From NCBI RefSeq assembly GCF_900114215.1, contig NZ_FOSG01000003.1:359455-423454 (forward strand): a DNA stretch of 64,000 nucleotides. Direction: 5' to 3'. The notes under the pieces are model-generated. The model worked only from the letters and a program-made list of their open reading frames with translations. It did no database searches and was not told the DNA's origin. The first letter of the stretch is position 1. Every line of letters starts with the position of its first letter. A program made the translations under genes and the position numbers. Below are positions 25,782-33,205 of the stretch, piece by piece. This DNA is from Streptomyces mangrovi. Its GTDB lineage: Bacteria > Actinomycetota > Actinomycetes > Streptomycetales > Streptomycetaceae.

Positions 25782-26702
25782 TCAGTCCCGGCCGGGCGTG
25801 AGCCGAGCCCCGTCGAGCCGGGCCTCGGCCGCCGCGAGGATCTCCGTCACCCGCACCCCGAACCGTATGTCGCACGGGTGCGGCCGGCCGGTGCGGGCCG
25901 AGGCGATCAGGGCGTCCACGGCGTGGCCGAGGGCGGCGACCGCGTCCGTCTCCCCCTCCGGCAGCTCCGCCGCGCCCGCGGTGCCGCGCAGTTCCACCCG
26001 GGTCACGGACGCCGCGGGCGCGACGGCGAGGCCGAGCGCACAGGTGCTGGAGGCGCCCGAGGCGTGGCTCAGGGCGAGCTGGACGGTCTGCCCGGCGCCT
26101 GAGACGGCGGCCACCGACCCGTCGAGGTCGGCCACGTCGCCGAGCACCGGCAGCAGCATGGACAGGGCGTGCGGGCCGACGTCCCACAGCCCGCCCTTCT
26201 CCCGCCGCCAGGGCGAATCGGCGAACGGGCTGGGCTCGGCGCCCTCGGCGAGGATGCCGCCGAGCCAGTCGGCGCGGCCGAGCTGCCAGCCGCCCGTCCG
26301 CTTCCGCTCCTCCAGCCATGCCGCCGTCTCGGGCCAAAAGCGCAGGGTGAAGAAGACCACCGAGGCCACCTTGGCCGCCTCGGCCGCGCGGGCGATCTCG
26401 CGGGCGCCGGAGACGGTGGTGGCCACCGGCTTGTCCAGCAGCAGATGGCGGCCGGCCTCGGCGGCCCGTACGGCCAGGGGCGCCTGTATGTCCGGGGGGA
26501 GCGCCACGGCGACCGCGTCGCAGTCCTCCAGCAGCGCGTCCACGTCGTCGTAGGGGCGGCCGCCGAACCGTTCGGCGATGTCCGCCGCCGCCTGTGGCCT
26601 GCGGCCCCACACCCCCGCCAGCTCGGCGTCGGGGTGGGCGAGCAGTGCGGGGCCGTAGGCGAGTCGTGCCCAGGGGCCGGTGCCGAGCAGGCCGAATCTC
26701 AT
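25782..26702 (-). CDS. Gfo/Idh/MocA-family oxidoreductase
   Basis: 306 aa. The N-terminal Rossmann domain opens MRFGLLGTGPWARLAYGPAL; DAVAVALPPDIQAPLAVRAAEAG and the catalytic-region motif LLLDKPVATT (E/D-K-P with the active Lys) are diagnostic. The C-terminal alpha/beta domain includes GGLWDVGPHALSMLLPVLG, the family G-x2-x-D-x-G-x-H motif. These enzymes oxidise or reduce sugar or cyclitol hydroxyls with NAD(P). ATG 26702 begins directly at the first beta strand. The substrate is unknown. Confidence 0.9.
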   Translation of the reverse strand: MRFGLLGTGPWARLAYGPALLAHPDAELAGVWGRRPQAAADIAERFGGRPYDDVDALLEDCDAVAVALPPDIQAPLAVRAAEAGRHLLLDKPVATTVSGAREIARAAEAAKVASVVFFTLRFWPETAAWLEERKRTGGWQLGRADWLGGILAEGAEPSPFADSPWRREKGGLWDVGPHALSMLLPVLGDVADLDGSVAAVSGAGQTVQLALSHASGASSTCALGLAVAPAASVTRVELRGTAGAAELPEGETDAVAALGHAVDALIASARTGRPHPCDIRFGVRVTEILAAAEARLDGARLTPGRD

Positions 26703-26936
26703 GTCGCGGTGTCTCCTTGGCTGTGCGGGTGGCCGTACCGGTCGCTGTACCGGTAAAGACCGGCGGGAGCGCCGCCCACCCTGCCAGACGGCCGCCGGTG
26801 CGTGACACCCCGCTCCGGCCGGCGGGCGGCGGCACGCGGGCGGAGGGCGGCACGCGGGCGGGGCGGGCTCCTCCGTAAGGGGGGCGGCCGCCCCGCCCCG
26901 GCGGTGCTTCGCGCGAAAGCGGGTACCCGGCCCCGC

Positions 26937-27404
26937 ATGGCAGTGCGACATGTGTGGGTGAACAGGAAGCCCGAGAGGGTGTGGAGCGTCCTCAGCGACG
27001 CCGAGCAGTACCAGAAGTGGGTCGTGGGCACCCGGGAGACCCATGAGTCGGAGGGCCACTGGCCCGAGGTGGGCACCACCCTGCGCTACACGATCGGCAT
27101 GGGGCCGCTGACCGAGCGCGGTCATACGATCGTCCGCCTCTGCGAGCCGCCCGGGCGCCTGGAGCTGGAGGCGTCGGCGGGGCGGCTGGGCACGGCACGC
27201 ATCGCCATCTCGGTGCAGCCGTGGGGCGAGGGCTCGCTGATCGCCATGGACGAGCATCCCCTGCGCGGCGCGGTGGCCCGGCTGCACACCGCGCCCATGG
27301 ACGTGGCGCTCCAGCTGCGGCACCGGCTGATGCTGTCGCGGCTGCGGAACGTGGTGGAGTCCGGGCGGAGCAGGGCCGACCGGGAAGCGGGGAGGCACGC
27401 GTGA
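26937..27404 (+). CDS. SRPBCC-family (polyketide cyclase/START-like) protein
   Basis: 155 aa forming one START-like fold: VRHVWVNRKPERVWSVLSD is the first strand and helix, then TRETHESEGHWPEVGTTLRY, LCEPPGRLELEAS and a long C-terminal helix (RLMLSRLRNVVESGRS). Members bind hydrophobic ligands in a central cavity; some are cyclases, many unknown. The gene overlaps the next by GTGA. TACCCG lies 7 bases before the ATG, so it may be leaderless. Confidence 0.85.
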   Translation: MAVRHVWVNRKPERVWSVLSDAEQYQKWVVGTRETHESEGHWPEVGTTLRYTIGMGPLTERGHTIVRLCEPPGRLELEASAGRLGTARIAISVQPWGEGSLIAMDEHPLRGAVARLHTAPMDVALQLRHRLMLSRLRNVVESGRSRADREAGRHA

Positions 27405-27931
27405 CGGACAAACGCACCGGCGATCGTGCCGCCGGTAGGCCCGGGGACGACCCCGACGACCGGCCCGACCGGGCGCACCGCCGCCCGCCGGGCGTGGACG
27501 ACGCCACGGTCGAGGCCGTCGGCAAGGTCACCGAGGCGCTGGAGGCGACCGAGCGGGCGCGCGGCCACCTGTACTCCTTCCACCAGATGACCGGCCGCTC
27601 CGACCTGCTGCTGGGCGAGGCGGTGGAGCTGCTGCGCGGGGCCGGGCACGCCGAGGAGGCGGAGCTGCTGGAGACCGAGGTGCTGGGCCGCAACGTGATT
27701 CCGGGCCACTGGACCTTCCAGATCGTCGAGGGCTACGACTCGCACTACTACAGGCCGTTCGCGCGACTGGAGGAGCGGGTGCGCGACCGGCTGACGGGTG
27801 GTCTGAAGCATCTGTACGAGGCGGAGATGAAGGAGGCCCGGCGCACCCACGGCCATCCCGCCCACACCGCACACCCCGACACCCGGCCTCCCGGCACCGC
27901 ACCCCCCGGCACCGCCCCGCCCGGGTCCTGA
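27401..27931 (+). CDS. Unknown acidic/His-rich protein coupled to SRPBCC gene
   Basis: 176 aa. Residues ~30-140 are predicted helical (VEAVGKVTEALEATERARGHLYSFHQMTG, ELLETEVLGRNVIPGHWTF, YYRPFARLEERVRDRL) and rich in Glu, Arg and His. The last ~30 residues are a Pro/Thr/His repeat tail. No signal or membrane segment. I do not recognise a named family. It starts by GTGA overlap with the SRPBCC gene and precedes the flavoprotein by 71 bases, so the three probably act together. Confidence 0.75.
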   Translation: MTDKRTGDRAAGRPGDDPDDRPDRAHRRPPGVDDATVEAVGKVTEALEATERARGHLYSFHQMTGRSDLLLGEAVELLRGAGHAEEAELLETEVLGRNVIPGHWTFQIVEGYDSHYYRPFARLEERVRDRLTGGLKHLYEAEMKEARRTHGHPAHTAHPDTRPPGTAPPGTAPPGS

Positions 27932-28002
27932 CCGCCGCGCCGGCCCGCTCCCGCACTCCCGCGCCACCGCACACCCGCCGTTTCACAGGAGGCTGTCCGC
28001 AG

Positions 28003-29646
28003 ATGTCCGAGGCGTACGACGCCGTCGTGGTGGGATCCGGCCCCAACGGACTGGTGGCCGCGAACCTGCTGTCCGACGCGGGCTGGCGGGTGCTGGTCCT
28101 GGAGTCCCAGTCCGAGCCCGGCGGCGCGGTGCGCAGCGACCGCGGCGTCCACCCCGACTACGTCAGCGACCTGTTCAGCTCCTTCCACCCGCTGGCCGCC
28201 GCCTCGCCCGTCATCCGCTCCCTGGAGCTGGAGCGCTGGGGCCTTCGGTGGAGCCACGCGCCGTCCGTCCTGGCCCATCCCCTGCCCGACGGGCGCTGCC
28301 CCGTGCTGCACCGGGACCGGGAGGAGACCGCCGCGAGCCTGGAGTCCTTCGCACCCGGCGACGGGGAGGCGTATCTGCGGCTGACGCGCCTGTGGGACAG
28401 GCTCGGCCCGGACTTCCTGGACGCCCTCCTGAACCCCTTCCCGCCGGTACGCCCCGCGCTGTCGCTGCTGGCCCGGCTGCGCGCGGCCGGGGGGCTGCGC
28501 CTGCTGCGCACCCTGCTGCTGCCGGTGCGGCGCCTGGGCGAGGAGGAGTTCGGCGGCCAGGGCGGGCCGATGCTGCTGGCGGGGTGCGCGCTGCACACCG
28601 ACCTCTTCCCGGAGTCCACCGCAGGCGCGGCCTACGGCTGGCTGCTGGCGATGCTGGGCCAGCAGTACGGCTGGCCGGTGCCCGCCGGCGGCGCCGGCTC
28701 CCTGACCGCGGCCCTGGTGGGCCGGCTTCGGTCGCGGGGCGGGACGGTGCGCTGCGGCGCCCGGGTGGTGCGGGTGGTGGTCCAAGGCGGACGCGCGCTC
28801 GGCGTGCGGACCGCCGGCGGGGACGCCGTACGGGCGCGGCGGGCGGTCCTGGCCGACGTCCCCGCCCCGGCGCTGTACGGCGGGCTGGTCGACTGGGAGC
28901 ACCTGCCCCCGCGGCTCCAGGACGACATCCGCCGCTTCCAGTGGGACACCTCGACGTTCAAGGTGGACTGGGCGCTGTCGGGGCCCATCCCCTGGTCCTC
29001 CCCCGGGGCCGCGGGCGCGGGCACCGTCCATCTGGCCGACGGCATGGACCATCTCACCCGCCACAGCGCCCAGCTGGCCACCGGTGTGGTGCCGGACCGG
29101 CCGTTCTGCCTGCTGGGCCAGATGACCACCGCCGACCCCACCCGCTCCCCGAGGGGCACCGAGTCGGCCTGGGCCTACACCCACCTGCCCCAGCGGGTGC
29201 GCGGCGACGCGGGCGGCGACGGCATCACGGGCCGCTGGGGGCCGGGCGAGCGGGAGGCCATGGCCGACCGGATGGAGGAGGAGGTGGAGCGCCGGGCCCC
29301 GGGCTTCCGCGAACTGGTCAAGGAGCGCCGCGTCATGGCCCCGCCGGACCTCCAGGCGCGCGACGAGAGCCTGGTCGGCGGGGCGCTGAACGGCGGCACC
29401 GCGGCCGTCCACCAGCAGCTCCTCTTCCGGCCCGTCCCCGGTACGGGCCGTCCCGCCACCCCGGTGCGCGGTCTCTACCTGGCCTCCGCCTCCGCCCATC
29501 CGGGCGGCGGCGTCCACGGCGCCTGCGGCTCCAACGCGGCCCGCGCGGCCCTGGCCGCCGCCCGCCCCGTGGCCCACTACGTCACGGGCCCGGCCCAGGC
29601 CGCCGCCCAGCGCGCGGCCATGCGGACGCGGGGCCGCCTCGGCTGA
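28003..29646 (+). CDS. FAD-dependent oxidoreductase of the phytoene-desaturase type
   Basis: 547 aa. The FAD Rossmann motif is at the very N-terminus (DAVVVGSGPNGLVAANLL), followed by VLVLESQSEPGGAVRS, the second FAD-binding stretch of CrtI-like enzymes. PVPAGGAGSLTAALVGRLRSRGG is the conserved central motif, and RGLYLASASAHPGGGVHGACGSNAA the C-terminal FAD signature. Length and layout match COG1233. Substrate is unlikely to be phytoene because no other carotenoid gene is near. AGGAGG precedes the ATG. It is last of a likely operon with the SRPBCC and unknown genes. Confidence 0.88.
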   Translation: MSEAYDAVVVGSGPNGLVAANLLSDAGWRVLVLESQSEPGGAVRSDRGVHPDYVSDLFSSFHPLAAASPVIRSLELERWGLRWSHAPSVLAHPLPDGRCPVLHRDREETAASLESFAPGDGEAYLRLTRLWDRLGPDFLDALLNPFPPVRPALSLLARLRAAGGLRLLRTLLLPVRRLGEEEFGGQGGPMLLAGCALHTDLFPESTAGAAYGWLLAMLGQQYGWPVPAGGAGSLTAALVGRLRSRGGTVRCGARVVRVVVQGGRALGVRTAGGDAVRARRAVLADVPAPALYGGLVDWEHLPPRLQDDIRRFQWDTSTFKVDWALSGPIPWSSPGAAGAGTVHLADGMDHLTRHSAQLATGVVPDRPFCLLGQMTTADPTRSPRGTESAWAYTHLPQRVRGDAGGDGITGRWGPGEREAMADRMEEEVERRAPGFRELVKERRVMAPPDLQARDESLVGGALNGGTAAVHQQLLFRPVPGTGRPATPVRGLYLASASAHPGGGVHGACGSNAARAALAAARPVAHYVTGPAQAAAQRAAMRTRGRLG

Positions 29647-29680
29647 CGCCTCCCGGAGCACGCCCCGGGCGCGGCGGGCG

Positions 29681-29700
29681 CGCCCCGGGCGCCCGGGGCG
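29681..29700 (+). terminator. Palindromic hairpin after the FAD oxidoreductase
   Basis: Perfect 20-base palindrome (CGCCCCGGGC / GCCCGGGGCG), 35 bases past the stop. A third copy of the arm at 29661-29670 allows alternative pairing. Confidence 0.55.
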
Positions 29701-29983
29701 TCGTCTTCCGGCCGAGTCGGGAGCTGAGGCGCGCGGCGGCTGGACGAGGACCCGCACGTCACCGGGCCGTCATATGCCCTCGCCCGTCCTCCGCCCGGCT
29801 CCCGGGCGCCCGCCGACCCCTCTCCGGATCCGTCGGCGCGTTCCCGAACAGGGCGGACGCGGCGTTCCGGAGCGAGGCGAGGCGGAAGGTGACCGGATTC
29901 GATCGCCCCGATGTGTCCCGGTATGAACTTCGGTAAGTCGTTCGCCCGGAACCTGTTCCCGAGAGATTCAGGGAGTGTTCGAC
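29701..29983 (+). other. Upstream region of the subtilisin-inhibitor gene
   Basis: No gene is convincing here. The 110 bases before the inhibitor are less GC-rich and probably hold its promoter, but no clear -35/-10 pair can be assigned. GGGAG at 29971-29975 is the ribosome-binding site. Confidence 0.5.
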
Positions 29984-30436
29984 ATGCGGTACGCCACCAA
30001 GGGCCTGGGACTGGGCGCCGTGCTGACCGCGGCCTGCCTGGCGGGCTCCGCGGCCACCGCGACCGCCGCCCCGACCGCCTCCGCCGCCCCCGCCGGGGCC
30101 GACAGGCCGTCCGGGCCCTCGGTCCTGGTGCTCACCGTCACCGGGGGCGAGGGTCCGGCGACGGCCCCCGAGCGGCGGAGCGCCGTGCTCACCTGCCCGC
30201 CGGGCCCCGGGGGCACCCACCCGGCCCCGGAGCGGGCGTGCGCCGCGCTGCGCTCGGTGGACGGCGAGGTCGGCGCGCTGGTCGAGACCGACACCGACCG
30301 GGTCTGCCCGATGATCTGGGACCCGGTCACGATCACGGCCAAGGGCACCTGGGAGGGCCGTGCGGTCTCCTACGAGCGCACCTTCGCCAACTCCTGCGTC
30401 ATGGAGGGCGCCACGGGCCCGGTCTTCTCCTTCTGA
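29984..30436 (+). CDS. Streptomyces subtilisin inhibitor (SSI) family protease inhibitor
   Basis: 150 aa. A signal peptide (GLGLGAVLTAACLAGSAATATA) leads to a ~110-residue SSI domain: SVLVLTVTGGEGPATAPERR, TCPPGPGGTHPAPERACAAL, then VCPMIWDPVTITAKGTWEG and YERTFANSC. Four cysteines can form the two family disulfides. The reactive-site loop C-P-M-I-W-D-P has Met at P1, as in classical SSI, with Ile at P1' and Trp at P2' instead of Val-Tyr. Such secreted dimers inhibit extracellular subtilisin- and trypsin-like proteases during mycelial turnover. ATG 29984 has GGGAG 8 bases upstream. Confidence 0.95.
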   Translation: MRYATKGLGLGAVLTAACLAGSAATATAAPTASAAPAGADRPSGPSVLVLTVTGGEGPATAPERRSAVLTCPPGPGGTHPAPERACAALRSVDGEVGALVETDTDRVCPMIWDPVTITAKGTWEGRAVSYERTFANSCVMEGATGPVFSF

Positions 30437-30470
30437 CCCCGAAACGGCGAGACCGCGACCCACGACCGCC

Positions 30471-30502
30471 GGCCCCCGGGCGCACCACCGCGCCCGGGGG
30501 CC
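30471..30502 (+). terminator. SSI terminator
   Basis: Perfect 13-bp stem (30471-30483 with 30490-30502) and 6-base loop, 35 bases past the SSI stop. Confidence 0.75.
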
Positions 30503-30520
30503 GCGCTCGTGTGAACGGCT

Positions 30521-30553
30521 GTTCACCGGATCTTCTCCCCCGGCTCCCTTCGC
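30521..30553 (+). promoter_or_regulatory. Possible PHO box upstream of phoX-like gene
   Basis: Three successive 11-base units resembling the Streptomyces PhoP consensus GTTCAYYYRGG: GTTCACCGGAT, CTTCTCCCCCG and GCTCCCTTCGC. Only the first is a good match. It is 72 bases before the start of a PhoX-like gene, a family known to be PhoP-controlled in some species. Confidence 0.3.
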
Positions 30554-30624
30554 CCGGCGACGACGGCGCGCGATGGTGACGTGTACACGCTCCTCAAACG
30601 TTCCCTCACACGCCTGGAGTCCGC

Positions 30625-31770
30625 ATGCAGCGACGCACCTTCCTGAGGACCGCCTCCGCCGGCGCGGGGGCCGTCGCCTTCTCCGGCGCCCTTTGGCAGG
30701 GCGCCGCCACCGCGTCCGGCGCCTCCGCCGCGGCGGCCGGCCCGTACGGACCGCTGCGGGCGCCGGACGCCAACGGGGTGGCGCTTCCGGAGGGGTTCCG
30801 CAGCCGGATCGTGGCCCGCTCCAGCCTGCCGGTCGGCGGAATCCTGTGGCACCCGGCGCCCGACGGCGGCGCCTGCTACCCGGACGGCGACGGCTGGATC
30901 TACGTCTCCAACTCCGAGGTCCCCCTGGTCGGCGGCGCCTCGGCGATCCGCTTCCGCGCCGACGGCTCGGTCGACCGGGCCTACCGTGTCCTGGAGGGCA
31001 CCAACCTCAACTGCGCGGGCGGGGCGACCCCCTGGCGGACCTGGCTTTCGTGCGAGGAGACCTGGCGCGGCCGGGTCTTCGAGACCGACCCGTACGGGCG
31101 GCGCGAGGCGGTCGTGCACAAGGCGATGGGCCGCTTCAAGCACGAGGCGGCGGCCTGCGACCCGGACCGGCGGGTGGTCTACCTGACCGAGGACGAGTCG
31201 GACGGCTGCTTCTACCGCTACACCCCCGAGGTCTGGGGCGACCTGTCGCGCGGCCGGCTGGACGTGCTGTGCGAGTCGGCCGGCGGCGGTGTGGAGTGGC
31301 GCGAGGTGCCCGACCCGTCGGCGCCGCTGTTCGGGAAGCAGACGCGCCACCAGGTGGCCGCCGCCCGTCACTTCGACGGCGGGGAGGGCTGCCACTACGC
31401 GGGCGGCACCTGCTGGTTCACCACCAAGGGCGACAACCGGGTGTGGGCCTACGACGCCGGGCGGAACGAGCTGTCGGTGGCCTACGACGCGGACTCCCCG
31501 CTGGACGGGGTCGACAACATCACCGGCACCCCCGGCGGCGACCTGTACGTGGCGGAGGACGGCGGCAACATGGAGATCAACGTCATCACGTCCGAGGGCG
31601 CGGTGGCCCCGGTGATCCGGCTCGACGGCCACGGCGACTCCGAGATCACCGGCCCGGCCTTCTCCCCGGACGGCTCCCGGCTGTACTTCTCCTCCCAGCG
31701 CGGCACCCTGGGCGACCCGGCCGGGCTGGGCGGCATCACCTTCGAGGTCTCCGGCCCCTTCCGCCGCTGA
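30625..31770 (+). CDS. Tat-exported PhoX-like (DUF839) alkaline phosphatase family protein
   Basis: 381 aa. The N-terminus MQRRTFLRTASAGAGAVAFS is a twin-arginine signal. The mature part is a beta-propeller of the DUF839/PhoX type: GGILWHPAPDGGACYPDGDG, WRTWLSCEETW, KHEAAACDPDRRVVYLTEDE, HYAGGTCWFTTKGDNRVWAY and DLYVAEDGGNMEINVI, containing the acidic residues that bind calcium and iron in PhoX. It probably hydrolyses phosphate esters outside the cell, though many DUF839 proteins lack proven activity. Cys-rich loops (C near residues 132, 142 and 177) could be metal-related or disulfide-bonded. Confidence 0.88.
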   Translation: MQRRTFLRTASAGAGAVAFSGALWQGAATASGASAAAAGPYGPLRAPDANGVALPEGFRSRIVARSSLPVGGILWHPAPDGGACYPDGDGWIYVSNSEVPLVGGASAIRFRADGSVDRAYRVLEGTNLNCAGGATPWRTWLSCEETWRGRVFETDPYGRREAVVHKAMGRFKHEAAACDPDRRVVYLTEDESDGCFYRYTPEVWGDLSRGRLDVLCESAGGGVEWREVPDPSAPLFGKQTRHQVAAARHFDGGEGCHYAGGTCWFTTKGDNRVWAYDAGRNELSVAYDADSPLDGVDNITGTPGGDLYVAEDGGNMEINVITSEGAVAPVIRLDGHGDSEITGPAFSPDGSRLYFSSQRGTLGDPAGLGGITFEVSGPFRR

Positions 31771-31777
31771 CGGCTCC

Positions 31778-31814
31778 CGTCCCGTGCCCCGGCGGCCTGC
31801 CGGGGCACGGGACG
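31778..31814 (+). terminator. Terminator after the PhoX-like gene
   Basis: Perfect 16-bp stem (31778-31793 with 31799-31814) with a 5-base loop, 8 bases after the stop. Confidence 0.8.
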
Positions 31815-31926
31815 GCCGTACGCCCGCCGTTCGCCCGCGCGCCATCCGCGCCCCCTCCCCCGGTCGGCTCAACTCCCCTACTGTGAGCGCGATTTGACCT
31901 CCCCCCACGGACGGAAGGCGGCGCAG

Positions 31927-32979
31927 ATGGCACAGCGGTGGAGAAACCGGCCGGCAACGGCGGTGGCGGCAGTGACGGCGGCCGGGATCGGTACTGTGCT
32001 CATGGCGGCCGTGCCGGCCGGGGCGGCGGAAGGCGGCGCGCTGCCGTACTCCGGCACCACCTCCGTCGGCGTGCACAACGCCTACGAGAAGGACAAGTAC
32101 ACCTACTTCGCCGACGCCCTGGACTCCGGCGCCTCGCTGCTGGAACTGGACGTGTGGGCCAAGTACTCGGGCGGCTGGCGCGTGGCCCACGACGGCCCGC
32201 TGGTCAACGACAACAACTGCGAGAACGCCTCCTCCCCCGCCGAGCTGCGCTCCAGATCCCGCAACCAGAGCCTGGCCGGCTGCCTGGCCGACATGCGGGC
32301 CTGGCACGACGCCAACCCCGGGCACCGGCCGGTGCTGATCAAGATCGAGATGAAGGACGGCTTCGCCGGAGACCACGGCCGCGGGCCCGCGCAGTTCGAC
32401 GCCCTGGTGTCCCGGGAGCTGGGCGACGCGCTCTACCGGCCCGGCGACCTCGCCGCCGGTCACGCCACCCTCGACGACGCCGTACGCGGCGGGGGCTGGC
32501 CCACCAGGGACGCGCTGGCGGGGAAGTTCCTGATCCACCTCATCCCCGGCACCGTCGAGGAGTCCAATCCCTTCGACACCCTGTGGACCGACCGCGAGTA
32601 CGCCGCCCATCTGCGCGGCCTCGCCGCCGCCGGGCGGCTGGGCGAGGCCACCGCCTTCCCCGCCGTGCACCGCGCCGCGGCCGGGGACCCGCGCACCCGC
32701 TACGCGGACGCCTCCCTGCGCCCCTGGTTCGTGGTCTTCGACGGCGACGCCTCGGCCTACGTCTCCGGCGGCATCGACACAGCCTGGTACGCCCGCAACG
32801 GCTATCTGCTGGTCATGACCGACGCCCACGCCGTGGCCCCGGCCATCAGCGCCACCGCTCCGACGGAGGGTCAGGCGCGCGACCGGGTGGCGCTGCTGGC
32901 GGCCGAACGGGCGAGCGTGGTCACCTCCGACTGGACCCGGCTGCCGTCCGTGCTGTCCACCGTACTGCCGCGCGGCTGA
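31927..32979 (+). CDS. Secreted Ca2+-dependent phosphoinositide phospholipase C-like protein
   Basis: 350 aa with a signal peptide (AVAAVTAAGIGTVLMAAVPAGA). The PLC-like TIM barrel shows the first catalytic His in SVGVHNAYEKDKYTYFADAL, a metal-binding ELDVW, and the second His in WRVAHDGPLVNDNNC; VLIKIEMKDGFAG continues the barrel. This pattern matches bacterial Ca2+-dependent PI-PLC (DUF/Pfam PI-PLC-C1). It would cleave phosphatidylinositol-type or related phosphodiesters outside the cell. ATG 31927 is preferred (GGAAGG upstream); a TTG at 31894 is in frame. Confidence 0.87.
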   Translation: MAQRWRNRPATAVAAVTAAGIGTVLMAAVPAGAAEGGALPYSGTTSVGVHNAYEKDKYTYFADALDSGASLLELDVWAKYSGGWRVAHDGPLVNDNNCENASSPAELRSRSRNQSLAGCLADMRAWHDANPGHRPVLIKIEMKDGFAGDHGRGPAQFDALVSRELGDALYRPGDLAAGHATLDDAVRGGGWPTRDALAGKFLIHLIPGTVEESNPFDTLWTDREYAAHLRGLAAAGRLGEATAFPAVHRAAAGDPRTRYADASLRPWFVVFDGDASAYVSGGIDTAWYARNGYLLVMTDAHAVAPAISATAPTEGQARDRVALLAAERASVVTSDWTRLPSVLSTVLPRG

Positions 32980-33010
32980 CGGGGATTGGCCGCCGCCCGG
33001 GCGGCCCCGG

Positions 33011-33050
33011 GCGACCGCCTTCCGCCGCCCGGGCGGCGGAAGGCGGTCGC
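33011..33050 (+). terminator. 40-base perfect palindrome, terminator of the PLC gene
   Basis: Two 20-base arms that are exact reverse complements with no central loop, 31 bases after the PLC stop. Confidence 0.75.
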
Positions 33051-33205
33051 CGTGCGTGTCGTTCTCGCCGGGAAGCCGTTTCCGCCGCGCGGCGGCCTGG
33101 TACGGCTGCCCCAGGCGTACGGCCCCGGAAGGCTGCCGGAGGGCTCCGGCGGGCCGCGGCGGCGCGGGCGGGCGAAGGCGGATTCCCTTCTCCGAAAGGT
33201 GTTCC

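Noticed and set aside
26937..29646. The START-like and CrtI-like genes as a carotenoid or polyketide cluster
   Set aside because: No synthase, cyclase partner or tailoring set is present in the surrounding 20 kb.
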